Shown: positions 18,614-29,913, counted from the stretch's first letter. The stretch is DNA of 64,000 nucleotides from Leishmania donovani (GCF_000227135.1 NC_018259.1:479140-543139), one strand, 5' to 3'. Notes: generated by a model from the letters alone, not told the origin. Made by a program: numbers and translations.

Positions 18614-20914
18614 ATGAACGGCACACAGTCGCTGAAGGTCGAGCGATTCGACACCTCCTACAAGGATAGCGACCTGCTCTCGTCCGCCACAGACAGTATC
18701 GACCTCGATCACAAGGATGAGCATCAGGTAACGGATGCGATCAAGACCCTCCAGCAACTCTTGAAGAAGGCTACGGTGGATGGCACCACGTCGACGACCT
18801 CCATGGACGCGGCCGCGGACAGCGCAGCTGCCATGGAATACCTCGCCGACTTTTCCTATGGCCTGACGCCCGGCGAGGCGCGTTATATTGTGTACCGGTT
18901 CCTCAAGGCTAATGGGATGAACATACCACGGGCTCTCGAGCAAATGATGCGGTCCGCCGAGCGGCGCAGGAAGCAGAACCTCAACAATATGGCGCTGTTT
19001 CCGTGTATTATTCCCATGAGCGGATTTAATGAGCAGACGGTATGCTATAAGCTACGGCTCCCTTTTATTAGCAACATCTCCGGCAAGCGCTACCTGGACG
19101 CCGAGGGTCGACTTCGACTGGAGCATGAGCAGTTGGACCACTGCAACGCGCATTACGAGGATCCCTACACCAGTTTCATGACGACTGACGTGGCGGCCGA
19201 CTCAAGGCAGCCAAGCCCAGACAGCAGCGACTGCCTATCTTCACGACCCGCCATGAGCGCGCCTCAAGTGGCCTCCTCCTCGCCGATACCCCCCGTCGGT
19301 CCTGCAAACTGGAAGGCGACCCTTGAGGGGGATGGCAGTGCAGAATGGAAGCGAGACGCCGAGTCGCAGAGGAACTCCCTCTCGCCGAAGGAGCACCGGC
19401 GCAGGAGCGATGAGAAAAAAAGCAGCGGAGCCAGGTGGCGCTCCTTCATTTCCCTCATTCCTTTTCTCCGTCATCAAGGCACCGGCTGCCTGCCAAATGC
19501 GTCAGCCTCGCACCTGCGGAACATGTCGACCGTTACATCCGAAACAAGGAGGCACACCGGCTTCCACTCCATCCTATCCACGTGCAGCGGCAGCGATTGC
19601 GGGAACAGCGGCGCGCGCGAGCAGAACTATGAGACACCGGAGATCGAAGAGGAGGAGAAACTCCTCAACGCGGCGGGTGTGGCAGTGCCGTTGACGGCAA
19701 CACCCAGCACCCTTTACGCCGACTGTCTCAATTTCCACGGGCTCTTGGAGCCGATCGTTGCAGTCATTACAAAGCACGCGCCATTTGCATTCCACTACTG
19801 GGACCTTGAGGGGCGTCCTGTCATGTACTGCCGCCTTGGCAGAATGCACTCGAAGAAGCTGATGCAGGAGCTGTTTGCGCTGACCCCGATCGATGCCGAG
19901 CCGCGCGCACTGGCGTTGCTGTTTAACACGTACGCTCTACTAGTGCTGGAGCAGCTGATCCGCTTCTGCAACCGCCGAAACCGTGAGGGCGACGAGATTC
20001 GCGATGACCTGCTGCCGCAGTCGCAGCTCGGGAGTACACAACGCCAGCAGGGTGAGCCATGCCCAACCACCACCACCGGTGCCATGCTTCGCAGAAGGCC
20101 ACTTGTCGGCTCGTGTACTGTTGTCGTCGACTGTGCTGGGCTACAGATTCGACGATATCTGTACAAGCCGCTGCTGCTTATGGTGCGTTCAATTGTTCGA
20201 ATGAACATGCGCGACTTCCCGGAGCTGATGCACCATGTGTATGTTACCAACTGCACGAACGCTGTGAGCTTATCGTACCTGATGCTGCGCGGCATACTTT
20301 CGAGAGCGACGCGGGAGAAGGTGACGTTTTGTAGTAAGAGCAACACGGCTGCCACGTTGTGCGAGTGCATCCGCAGCGATCTGGTACCACAGGAGTTGGG
20401 GGGCAAGTGCCAGTGTCCCGGCGGCTGCATTTCGTCCATGGATGCAACGCCGGACGACGTCCACTCCGCGACGCTCAGCCGCAGCTTCGGTGACGCACCC
20501 TCGAGCGTTACAACGCAATGCGGCGACACTTGCACCGAGCAGGTAACGCAGCGGTTGGGTGGGGAGGGGCTCTTCTTTCACCCTCTCCACTACACTGCCG
20601 AGAGGCTTGTGCTCAAGGCGCGAGAGTCGCGCAAGCTGTCTTTTGGAATGGGCGCGGGGAGCGAAATCATTTGGGAATTCGCGGTGAAGCACAAGCGCGA
20701 CGTGTTCTTCTCGGCTGTCTTCGTCTCCGCCGGCAACGACGGCGCGATGCTGTCGCTGGTGCCGCGCCGACGAGTTCAGAATGAGGCGGGCCACTACATT
20801 TGCCCCTCGATCGGGGCAGTCATCTTTGAGTGGAGCAACAAGCACCATTTCTTTACTCGATGTCGGCTGAGCTTGAAGGTGTACCGCGAGGAGCGGCCGG
20901 TCGGCTCCATGTGA
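18614..20914 (+). CDS. SEC14/CRAL-TRIO and GOLD-like protein, long paralogue, 766 aa
   Basis: A diverged paralogue of the gene at 14012. Matching blocks in the same order are FHYWDLEGRPVMYCRLGRM (about 393-411), CTVVVDCAGLQIR (about 501), HHVYVTNCTNAVSLSYLMLR (about 538-557), REKVTFCSKSNTAATL, GGKCQCPGGCISS (about 596-608) and the GOLD-like C-terminus SEIIWEFAVKHKRDVFFSAVF (about 688-708). It is nearly 290 residues longer than its neighbour because of an insert at about 195-350, rich in Ser/Pro and basic residues, and a second shorter insert near 460-495. The N-terminal helix FLKANGMNIPRALEQMM is retained at about 96-112. The start is ATG 18614; the TTG extension upstream was rejected. Lipid transfer or sensing at an endomembrane is inferred from the family. 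Confidence 0.88.
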   Translation: MNGTQSLKVERFDTSYKDSDLLSSATDSIDLDHKDEHQVTDAIKTLQQLLKKATVDGTTSTTSMDAAADSAAAMEYLADFSYGLTPGEARYIVYRFLKANGMNIPRALEQMMRSAERRRKQNLNNMALFPCIIPMSGFNEQTVCYKLRLPFISNISGKRYLDAEGRLRLEHEQLDHCNAHYEDPYTSFMTTDVAADSRQPSPDSSDCLSSRPAMSAPQVASSSPIPPVGPANWKATLEGDGSAEWKRDAESQRNSLSPKEHRRRSDEKKSSGARWRSFISLIPFLRHQGTGCLPNASASHLRNMSTVTSETRRHTGFHSILSTCSGSDCGNSGAREQNYETPEIEEEEKLLNAAGVAVPLTATPSTLYADCLNFHGLLEPIVAVITKHAPFAFHYWDLEGRPVMYCRLGRMHSKKLMQELFALTPIDAEPRALALLFNTYALLVLEQLIRFCNRRNREGDEIRDDLLPQSQLGSTQRQQGEPCPTTTTGAMLRRRPLVGSCTVVVDCAGLQIRRYLYKPLLLMVRSIVRMNMRDFPELMHHVYVTNCTNAVSLSYLMLRGILSRATREKVTFCSKSNTAATLCECIRSDLVPQELGGKCQCPGGCISSMDATPDDVHSATLSRSFGDAPSSVTTQCGDTCTEQVTQRLGGEGLFFHPLHYTAERLVLKARESRKLSFGMGAGSEIIWEFAVKHKRDVFFSAVFVSAGNDGAMLSLVPRRRVQNEAGHYICPSIGAVIFEWSNKHHFFTRCRLSLKVYREERPVGSM

Positions 20915-21869
20915 GAATGCGGCGCGCGAAGACGCGGCAGCGCGGCACGGACGCCTCTCCCAGAAGACCAGGACAAGGACTTTCGGAGACGAGGGGCCGG
21001 CGGCGCCGATTTTGCTGTCGGTGTGGAGGCATGCGCCGTGTCCTAAACAGCGTGTTGATTGGTCTCTGGTTGCTGGTGTGAGCATGCGGAGAGGGCGAGG
21101 AGGACTGGAAGGAGGAATGCCGTTGAGGGAGTGGCTTGCGCTGCCTGCGCACCGCAGTTGGTTCTTTCTCAAAACCCTCCTTCTCTTCTCGCGCTCAAGC
21201 GGCTATGGCTTCCTCCACGCAGATGGAAGCACGTCGGTCCCTCGCCACCGCTCTGCATCCATGAGCTTTCCCAGTCACCGAGGGAATCGGCGCGCCTGCA
21301 CGAGAAATTCTCGACAGCGTTTTTTTTTTTGTTTCTTTGTTTTTCGTGTGTCTGTGTGTTTGAAGGAGTCTCCAACAGCTGGCATGTGCGTGAGTTTGTT
21401 CTCCAGGGTGCGCGTGGGTTGATGATGGTGCAACAGTCGGGATTCGGACGCGTGTGAATGCTTCTATTCCTTCGCCAGTGTGTGTATGTGTGCATGTGAG
21501 AGAGACAGTTAGACCGAGGCCATGAGCGAGGCAGCATATTCGTCTACGCCGATCGGACTTCTGGAAGGGAGGGAGGGAGAGGGAGGTGACGTGTGCAAAC
21601 AGGCCGCTGGCCACGATGAGCCACACCCGCTGGAGGAGCGCGGGCCCTTTTGCACGAGGGCACGGAGACGTGTGTGTATGCCCGTGTGTGTGTGCGGACG
21701 AGAGTGCGGAGCCACCCGTCCTTCCAGCTTCCTGTCGCACCTCCCCGTGGCGCCAGTGGTCCCCCTTCGCGCCCGGTATGCGGAATCACGGCTCGACCTG
21801 TCCAGCGGGATTTTTGCTGGACTTTATGCAGCGGGATGTAGATCAAGCATGGTAGCAGAGTCGCGCAGT
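20915..21869. other. Intergenic region
   Basis: No gene was seen. The first ~200 bases after the stop are GC-rich; a T10 run lies at 21321-21330 and GT/GA simple sequence near 21479-21505. It grades into a GC-rich block without pyrimidine tracts that is treated as a retroposon remnant. Confidence 0.45.
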
Positions 21870-23945
21870 CATCGCGGTTACGCGTTGGGTGCATGGCTGC
21901 TGGAGTAGCGGTTGCGGAAAGCAGCGATGGCGGAAGCGCTACCCATGTGAAGGTGCACCTCAGCTTCGGCAGACAGGAAAGAATAAAAAGGCGCCTCCCG
22001 TGCGCAGCGCACCGAGCGGTGCTCTGTCGGCCCGCTTCACGCACGCGGCTTTCCATCCGCCCAATGTCGCGTCGGCGCAGAGGCCGCAGACAGCACCGGT
22101 CGTCGTCGGCGGCCTGCTGCGCCGTCGCGTGCTCGCTGCGGCACACTGGCACCGTTTGCCGACATCGCCCTCGGCGCACACGGGCAGCGCGGCCAGCCAT
22201 CGGCCAGCCGTCCAGCGCGGCGTCAGCTCTGCATCCCTCCGCGGCGAGCCGCCGGCACACCGCTCGCGGCCACAGGATAAGTCGCCTCTCCATCAGCCCA
22301 TGTCTCTCTCACAAAACGCAGACGACGGAGCCGGCAGCGCTACGGCCGCAATCGTAGCGTTTCATTACGGGCGCCGCCCCGTGCGCTGCGATGCCTTCTG
22401 CAGACACCATCGCAGGGCTTTCTGAGGCTGGCACTTCGCTCGGCCACGCGCGCAGCCCTTGCCACAGCTTCCCCACCCGGCGCCTCCGCTCCGCCGCTGG
22501 CACGTAGCGGCGGCGGTAGTGGCCCGTCCGCGACAGAGGCGACACGCCAGCAAGCCAGTCCCTACATCACGTGCCACATCCAGCTGCTCGCCGGCCTGGC
22601 GGTCCGTGAGGTCCGCCCAGTGGCGCAAAGCAGAGGGAGTGCTTGCCGAGCAGTGCCATCACGCCCAGCAGCGGGGCTGCCCCCCCCCCCTCCCCCTTTC
22701 CTTCACTCCCAGGGGGCTTCGGGGACGTGGGCGGTCGATCCTCGCTGCACGCCCTGCACCGTGCTGAGCTGCCCCTGATTCGGGTGGGGTGGCAACGACC
22801 TCTCGCCCGTCTTTCCCTCTGCACACCCTCCCGCACTCACAAAGCCAGGCATGCAGTTCTGTCGCCACGCACGGCGCACAAGAAATGTAGACGGAACGGC
22901 GTGTCCCTGCTCGCATTCAACCATCAGGTCCGTAGGCCCCATGGCCCGCTCGTCCCCTGGAACGGGCGCTGCCGACGGGAAGCCCGCGCGAAACCAGCTT
23001 CCAAATGAGGAGGCAGTCAAAGGCCCTCTTCAAGGCCAGCGCAGTGTCGCGGCTCTCTGGTGATTTCATGTCGCGCCCGTTGAGTGCGACGCCGTAGATC
23101 GTCGAGAAGACGACGAGACGACGGTCTGCTTCATGCACCAGCCTGGGCAACACGGGGTGGTTCTGACGATTTGGATAAGGTGCGCCTTCAGCAGAGGCCC
23201 ACGCCACGTCGCGCTGCAGCAAATGGCGCCTGGGGGCGGCAGTCCCTCCCTGCCCAGCCCAAAGTGGGCTCTCCGGGCCAGGGATCACTGGGCGGCGTTG
23301 GCATCCCCACGGCACCAGGGCGCACGGTGTCGACGGAGTGGAGCTGGGAGCCGTACGCAGCCGAAGGCGCCGCGGTTGCTTGCGCCGCGGCCTGCGCTGC
23401 ATCCGTCCGCTCGGCCGTCGATGCCGCTACCAGAATGGGCCGGCACACGCTGTGTCTGCCCTGAAGAGATGCCTTGCGTGCATTCCACAGGTCCAGCACG
23501 GAGGAGGGGAGACGGAAGAGCGGCCGCGGATCCTCCTCCGTGGGGTGTGTCGGTCCGCGATGGGTCTCCTCAGAGACGGCGTCATCCATATCCTCCCAGA
23601 CCCGCCGCCACTCGTCCCACTGCCCCACCCGCTTCGTCTCCCGGCAGCGGGCGCGGGCGGCTGTCCGTGAATCGGCTGACAGCCGCCTCGAGGCGATGGA
23701 TGCACTCCTCCGACACCTGCACTCCCTCCCTCAGCAGCATGAGTGATCGAGCCATCCGCAGTCAGAATCCCCACGCGCGCAGGGCGCCCGCCTTTCCACG
23801 GTTTTCGGTGCTCATTGGACGCCCACGGGTGGCCGGCGTCAGCCGCCAGGAGCCCCGCAAATCTGTGGCGGCGCGAGGCGCGGCCATGGACGAGAATCCC
23901 CATGTGCAGCTGCTTTTCCGCCATCAGCCCATCGCAAGTTGACGA
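21870..23945 (-). mobile_element. Probable degenerate non-LTR retroposon (ingi/DIRE-like), antisense
   Basis: About 2 kb have coding-like GC content and lack the T-runs and microsatellites of ordinary spacers. No intact gene lies in any frame, and several overlapping broken frames lie on the minus strand. One fragment (complement of 22977-23042) reads LALKRAFDCLLIWKLVSRGLP-like, resembling reverse-transcriptase motif A of trypanosomatid ingi-clade elements (xxAFDxxxxWxLxxxGxP). The preceding segment (complement of about 23043-23180) also reads as protein-like. Frameshifts and stops interrupt the rest. Leishmania genomes are known to carry inactive ingi-related elements (DIREs). Boundaries are approximate, and no target-site duplication or poly(A) tail could be confirmed. 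Alternative: a decayed cellular gene. Confidence 0.45.
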
Positions 23946-26285
23946 AAGCACCCCCCTCCCTCCCGTCCAGTCTCACTACCATGAACACCACAGCTGCACA
24001 CACAATATTCCTCTATGACATAGTTCCTATCTTGTTTGAGAAAGATTGATATGGAGCTGCTATCAGGCGGAATGTGCCAACGATGACCTCAGACGCGTGT
24101 CCCTCTTTCTTTTCTTCAGCAGGAAGTGGTTCACACTCGTTTGCTGGCTGCGGAAGCAGATCCGAGGGCACTGGGAAGAGCAAGAGAGGATGAGAGAGGG
24201 ACAGGGAACGGGAGAGTTCGCCGTTCAGCTTTCACGAAAGCACGCCTTAAAGATGAAGTTTATATTTCCACGTTTTCTGCTTTTGGTTTTGGTTTTTGAG
24301 TTTGCGTGCTTCTTCTCCTGCAGCTGTTTCTATGCAGAAATACTCTCAGATGTTTTCTGTCCGTCTGTGTTTTTCTCTCCCCTAGACACACACACACACA
24401 CGAACCGCTTCTGTGCTCCGCTATGTGGCCAGGCGTGAGTCTTTTCTCCTTTTCTACTCATATTCATGTACAGTGTTGTGCCTGCGCACGTATTCCCTAT
24501 CGTCGGCGCGCTCTGTGATTATCTCATGAGAATATATCGGTATCGTTTCCATGTATGCTCGCTGGTTTACAAAAAAAAGTTTTGTTATGCTTTTGGAGTC
24601 CTGTCAGAATTTATTCCATGTTTGTCATTGACGGGGGCCTCGCTATACTCCGTGACTCCTGGTCCTTCGCTCATCTCTTTTTTTTTTTTTGGTTTGCCTC
24701 TGCGGCAGGGTGGTAAGGTCACAAAGACGAGGCCAGCCTGTACTTCTCTTCAAAGTCTTCTTGTCGTGACTTCGCTGCACGCGTGTGGTTGGACCATGGA
24801 GAACGTCGTTGTCCTTCCGACCACGAGTCAGCATTGCCGTATCTCTCTCTCTGTGCCGACGTGTGCCATTATTGCTGCTATCCAGATGCCGGTCATCTGT
24901 TTCGGGTCTTCTCTTGTTGCGTTGTGCTACTCTTCGAATTTTCAAGCTCTTCCCCTCTCCCTTTCGCAGGTGTAGTGTACGAGCACAAGGAGATCAAGAG
25001 TAGATTTTTTTCCTTGGAACTGCGCCTGTTTTGCTCGCGCGGCTACCGCCTCTCCCTCTTTTAGCTCTGCGTGTCTTAGGTCGCGGTGTATCGCAGTTTT
25101 ATGAGTGCTTGATCTGTTTTATGTTTTTTTTTTTTACTTTCGGGTACTCTGGCCCGTCCTCTGCCTGCCGTGCAAGCACCCCTCCCTTCCTCCCACACAC
25201 ACACACACAAGCCCTTCTGCTCCTTCGTTTCTTTTGGCTAGTCATCCGCCTCTTTCCTCGAGCAGCACGATACCCTTCCCCCTCCACACTCGAATGTACA
25301 TCCGCTTCGCGTCGCAACACTCTCTCGCCCATCTCTACCTTGACCTTTTTGTTTCCTTCACAGCGGGCCTACTCACAGAAAAGAAAACGAAAACGACGGG
25401 TGGTGTTTACGCGCATGAATCTGGGTGTGTTTGCGCCTCGGTCGTGTGTGTTTGTGTGTCCTCGCCGAGCCAGCGCCAGCCTTGAAGGACGGCGTTGTCT
25501 TGTGCCACGTCGCGTATTGCCCCGCTTGCTTTTTTGAGTGCTTGTTTCGTTTCCCACAGTGTCTTCAGCAGTTTTGCGGTGGCTGTGTTAGAAAACGTTT
25601 GTGTGCTCATCTACATGTCTGCTAGTTCCTGCCGCGGCGCTTTCCGGCTCGAAGACGCTCTTGCTCTCTTATGGCCACATACGAGTAACGCATTTTTTTT
25701 TTATTTTGATCTACACAGTGGATGTGATCTTTCCCTGGTCGAACGCATAGAAGCGGCGGATAAAAAGAAAAACCGTCAGTTGTCGTCGAGTTAGGCAACC
25801 GCCGTCGAGGCAAGAACAGAAGCTCACCCTCATTGTGGAGCTTGTGTGCATGGCTGAGATACTCGCGCACCATCATACGAACTGCAGTGACAAAACATCT
25901 GCACATCCTTTATGATCCCTTCGCCTCACGTGCCCCTTCCTGAATATATGCACATCGGCTTCGTGAGCTCACGTGGATCCCATGCAACTACAACAGCCAT
26001 CTTCCTCTTCCCGTTCTTTGCTCCTCATTACCTCTTGTGACATTTCACGGCGTCCTTCTGTCTACCTACACCTCTCCCATTCGCGCACTAAAGGACTGGC
26101 GGCGTGGTGTCACGACGCTTCGCCTTTGTTTCGCCTCTGGTGTCGCTACTGTTGTCCTCTTGCGCTGAGAAGAGGAGCTGTTCAGTCGCGCCAGCTAAGC
26201 GTACGATCTTTCCATATAGGCTGCGCCGCAGACACCGAGACGCGCACACTGGTGCGCACACGACCATAAAAACGAGGATAAGAGA
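23946..26285. other. Long intergenic region upstream of RPB7
   Basis: No gene was seen over about 2.3 kb. It contains AC repeats at 24386-24400 and 25195-25209, and T-runs at 24679-24690 and 25124-25134. Pyrimidine-rich tracts occur at 25225-25290 and 26000-26080. The last tract, with the first following AG at 26092-26093, is a candidate spliced-leader acceptor for RPB7. Confidence 0.5.
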
Positions 26286-26885
26286 ATGTTCTACAAGGTC
26301 GTCCTTCAGCGCACGGTGAACGTAAAGCCGGCGGACCTGTGCAACACGCTGAATCGCAGTCTTCTGACCTTCCTGCGACAGGCGGTCGAGGGAAAGCCGC
26401 TGCCGTCGCCAGACAGCGTCGCTAGTATCGCACTCGACTACGTCACAGCGAGCAAGTCCTCGGCGGTGGTAATTGCCGTGCTGGATATCCTCAATGCGGA
26501 GACACTGCAAGGCAAGGTGCTCGATGACGGAAGTGTGTCGTTCCGGCTCACCTATGAGGCGATGGTGCTGAAACTGCACCGAGGTGAGGTGCTGGACCTG
26601 CTGGTCAGCGATGTCGACGAGACAGGCTTCTGGGCGAGCGTCTATGGCGTCAATAAGCTCTTTGTGAACCGCAATCAAATGGGCGAGGACCTGAAGACGG
26701 GAAGGTCGGAGTGGTCTTTTGAGGCGGAGACAGCCGCGTGGGTCAGCAACGACGATCGCCGCTCCATCAAGAAGGATACGATGGTGCGCCTTCGCGTGAT
26801 TGCGGAAACCCCGCAATCCGAACGCGGCATGGCTGTCGGCACCATCGGTGCCCCGTTTCTGGGTCCACGCGTCGGCAGCTATTAG
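26286..26885 (+). CDS. RPB7: DNA-directed RNA polymerase II subunit RPB7, 199 aa
   Basis: Stalk subunit of RNA polymerase II that pairs with RPB4 and contacts nascent RNA. It begins MFYKVVLQRTVNVKPADL, matching the Rpb7 start MFYxxxLExxxxxxPxxF, and contains the Rpb7-N (SHS2/tip) fold at about 1-95 followed by an S1/OB domain from about 99 (HRGEVLDLLVSDVDETGFWASVYG). It closes with MAVGTIGAPFLG, equivalent to FAIGSLMDDYLG of the human protein. It is slightly longer than the human protein (172 aa), mostly through short loops (about 35-45 and 160-170). The N-terminus and C-terminus fit RPB7 better than RPC25 or RPA43. ATG 26286 is the first in-frame start. Confidence 0.9.
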   Translation: MFYKVVLQRTVNVKPADLCNTLNRSLLTFLRQAVEGKPLPSPDSVASIALDYVTASKSSAVVIAVLDILNAETLQGKVLDDGSVSFRLTYEAMVLKLHRGEVLDLLVSDVDETGFWASVYGVNKLFVNRNQMGEDLKTGRSEWSFEAETAAWVSNDDRRSIKKDTMVRLRVIAETPQSERGMAVGTIGAPFLGPRVGSY

Positions 26886-27402
26886 ACCGTATTTCCAGGC
26901 GGCCGCCGCCTCCGTTGGGGCACACTCTCCTTGCGAGGGGGTCCCAGACAGCACCAGGTACGCATGAAACAGCAATGGAAAGGGAGTCTGCCCTCTGTGC
27001 CGCCAACCTCCACCTGTTTGTGTTGTCGGTTGCCGTCGCGGGTGCGTGTGTGTTTGCGTGAAAAGGTGAGTCCCATTGCAGAGAGAGACCCACTTAGCAC
27101 AAACTCCAGAGCTGCAACACCAATGGCTGAGAGCGCGGTCTAGTATGCATGTCTAGGGAGTGCGTACCTCTGCCCAACCGTGTAGAACTACCAGGGCTCG
27201 CATGCCTGGTGTAGAGTTTAGGGATGCTCCAGTTTTCTCCTGTGTGCACGAGGGCGATATTGCCACCCATGCCAACCCCCGCACGCTTTCGCGATTGTCG
27301 TGTTTTCATTCTTACTGCCCCCTCCCCCTACTCCCTCGTTCTACACTTGCTTTTGCCACCTGACTCAAGTCAAAGGACTGTCTCGGTTCTGGCGCACACG
27401 TG
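26886..27402. other. Short intergenic region
   Basis: About 517 bases with no gene. A pyrimidine-rich patch at 27305-27350 precedes the small membrane-protein gene. Confidence 0.5.
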
Positions 27403-27687
27403 ATGACATCAGACATGTCGCAGGACGCGGCAGCGTCACCGTTGCCGCCACCACGGACCGCATTTTGGAAGAAGGCGGTCATGGGTGTCTCCGTGGTGCT
27501 CCTCGTAGGCGTCGCCTGGAGGGCTGTGTACGTGAGCAACCAGAACGAAATGAAAATCCGCCGCGCAGTGCACAAGTCACAGAACATCCGCGCAGCCCTG
27601 AGCGACGTTCCGGCACGGCGATTCTCTACCATCGATGTGCGCCCGTCCGCCACGCAGAGGAGCGATCTCGGCGAGCGGTACGGCTAA
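27403..27687 (+). CDS. Small single-pass membrane protein, 94 aa, unknown function
   Basis: I do not recognise the family. The protein has a short Ser/Pro N-terminus (MTSDMSQDAAASPLPPPRTA), then FWKK and one hydrophobic helix at about 25-44 (AVMGVSVVLLVGVAWRAVYV), then a basic, polar tail. The pattern of a lysine-flanked single helix with a basic C-terminal region is common in small mitochondrial inner-membrane proteins and assembly factors, but it is not diagnostic. Start is the first ATG; an out-of-family GTG one codon upstream was ignored, and a second ATG lies four codons in. Composition is coding-like and distinct from the flanking spacers. Confidence 0.65.
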   Translation: MTSDMSQDAAASPLPPPRTAFWKKAVMGVSVVLLVGVAWRAVYVSNQNEMKIRRAVHKSQNIRAALSDVPARRFSTIDVRPSATQRSDLGERYG

Positions 27688-28462
27688 GCGGTGGTCCCTC
27701 ACGTCGGCAAAGAGGCGCGAGCTGCTGGTGTGCTTATTCATGCATGATTCATACGCATGCAAGTGGGCAACCGGCTAGCTTGCGCCTCTTCTCCTTTTCG
27801 TCCCCTCTCCCGTTTTCCCGTGTGCTTGCCCTTCGCGTCCTCTTCATGACGTACACTGTTGCCGTCGAAGTAACTCCTGGTTGAAAAGAGACTTTCACAT
27901 TGGTTGCTGCACGAGAACATAAAACAAGACAGCACGCGAGAAGAGAAGACCAAAGAACGTCATGCGGCGTAAAAAGTTAGGACGACAGTGTCGGCATCCT
28001 CACTCGTGCCGAGCACAGCCTCGAGCTTGCATGGTTATTTTATGTGTTGCGGCAACGGAAGCGGATTTAGCCACCGTCTCCATGCTCAGCCGGGCATACG
28101 GAGGATGACATATTGGCAAGCAATGCTGATGCGCTTTCTGCTTCTCTACGCATTCCTCCTACTGTTCCCCGTATGTGTTTGCGTATACATGTATGCATAT
28201 GTATATCTCTCTCCACCTCTGTGACCCCACGCGCACATATTCACCCGCCACCGTCGCCATGTCGCCACATCCGTCGTTCCTTCCTCGTTGTCTCGATCTC
28301 CCACAACGCCTTCAACCCTGTGCAGCTTTTTTTTTTTCTCGGCCATCGTACAACGAAAAAAAAAACAATAAAGGTATTCGACGGGTCCAAGTCACACCGG
28401 CTTTCGCTTCACATACCAGCCCTGGTGCACGTTTCACTTTGTTTAGTTATTTTTTTTTTGTT

Positions 28463-28464
<2 letters not shown>

Positions 28465-28500
<36 letters not shown>
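28465..28500. repeat. (GCT)12 trinucleotide repeat
   Basis: Twelve perfect GCT units lie directly after a T-run, in a non-coding spacer. Confidence 0.95.
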
Positions 28501-28505
<5 letters not shown>

Positions 28506-29370
28506 ACGCGTGACTGTGTGGAATTCGGGTGTGTATGTATGGGATTCTGTACCGGTGTACTTTCGCATTGATTGGCGCAGGCTGATTGTGCTCCTCTTTG
28601 CTCCTCGTTTCTAGCTTCTTTCTGCTTTCTCTCTCCCCTCCCCTCGCGATCGCTGCAGAACATTATCTCCCTGGACGAATTTGTGTGTGCGTGTATACGG
28701 TATCTGCCGTCACCTGTCGCTGTCTTTGCAACGCCTCTTCTCCCTCTTCTCCTCCTTAGCTGAGCCGCTCTCCTTCCTGCCTACCTCCAACCCTCCTTGA
28801 GCTGGCCATTATTTCTTTTTGTGGGACTTCGCTGCATTTGTGCCGTACGAGTCAGAGCACTTCTCTTGTGTGTGCGGTTGGTTGCTTTTTTTTTCTCGTC
28901 GTGTGCGTGTGGGTGTGCGGCCTTCTTCTTTTGGATGTGTCACTTTGCGACGCAGAGTCGCTTGGGGTGAGAAGCTTGTGAACTTTACGACGCCATTCAG
29001 CAGAAAAGGTTTCTGCACGTCGGAGTCAGTACGTCCCACATCTTGTCGTTTCGTCCGCCTTTAGTTTTTTTTTTATTCGTTGAGTGGAAAGGGTAGGTGG
29101 GTCCGCCTGTGTGCCGGATCCAAAGGAAAAGGGGGAAAAGGTGCCATCGTTTTCTTTTTTTTGGTGTCTGCCTCCACGCCGATCACCGACGTGGTAAAAC
29201 TTCTGTACCTTGTACAAGTTGTGTGCATTGCCTCTTTTCGCATCCCTTTTGCTCCTCCATATTTCATTGTTGTACAGGCTCGTTCACTAGTATTTGACCT
29301 CCTTCTCTCCTTCGTTTGCTTAGCACTCGCTCGTTGCGATTCTCTCTCTCCCTGTCGGTTCATAATATAC

Positions 29371-29392
29371 ATATATATATATATATATATAT
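29371..29392. repeat. (AT)11 dinucleotide repeat
   Basis: A perfect AT run in non-coding spacer. Similar AT runs occur at 33511-33525 and 40760-40772, also upstream of genes. Confidence 0.9.
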
Positions 29393-29913
29393 TCTGCGTA
29401 TATGTGAGCCTGTCTGATCGCTTGCGCGTGACAGTGCTTCAACTGGTCTTCGAAAAGTGTGTGCGCTTTCTGGCGCCCTCTAGCACACTGCCTTATTTGC
29501 CATTGTTGAGGTGCTGTTGGGGTGCTTTGTCTGTGCGTGTGCGCGCGCGGCATCTGCACGGGAGAGCCACTGCGTGTGTCCACGTGCAGATCAAACTTGT
29601 TGTTGAGGTATGCGTGGACGGTTCTCCGCCCGTCTCTTTTCTTCTCTGCGCCACTCGGTTTTCGTATCTCGTTGGGCATCTGAACGGACTTGAGGTGGAG
29701 AGCGGGGAACTATTTTTGAGCGGAGACTGCAGCACCAAGCAGCGACCAGGCCTCCGTCTCCCTACTCTCTCCTACCGATTGTGTTGGGCTCCGTTTTGTC
29801 GGTGCTAAGCTGTTGTCTTCAGTGTACTGTATTATCTTTTGTCGCCCTATTGTCTCCCCTCAGCCCGACCACGAGCTCGGTTCATGAGCTCATGAGAAGG
29901 GAAGAGAGACGCA

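Noticed and set aside
18087..18617. Forward frames in the T-rich spacer before the second SEC14 gene
   Set aside because: The translated sequence is Ser/Phe/Leu/Arg-rich with repeat-derived VCV runs, as expected of polypyrimidine spacer DNA.
28113..28571. Forward frame with a poly-Cys run from the GCT repeat
   Set aside because: The poly-Cys comes from reading the CTG/TGC microsatellite; no domain and no coding composition.
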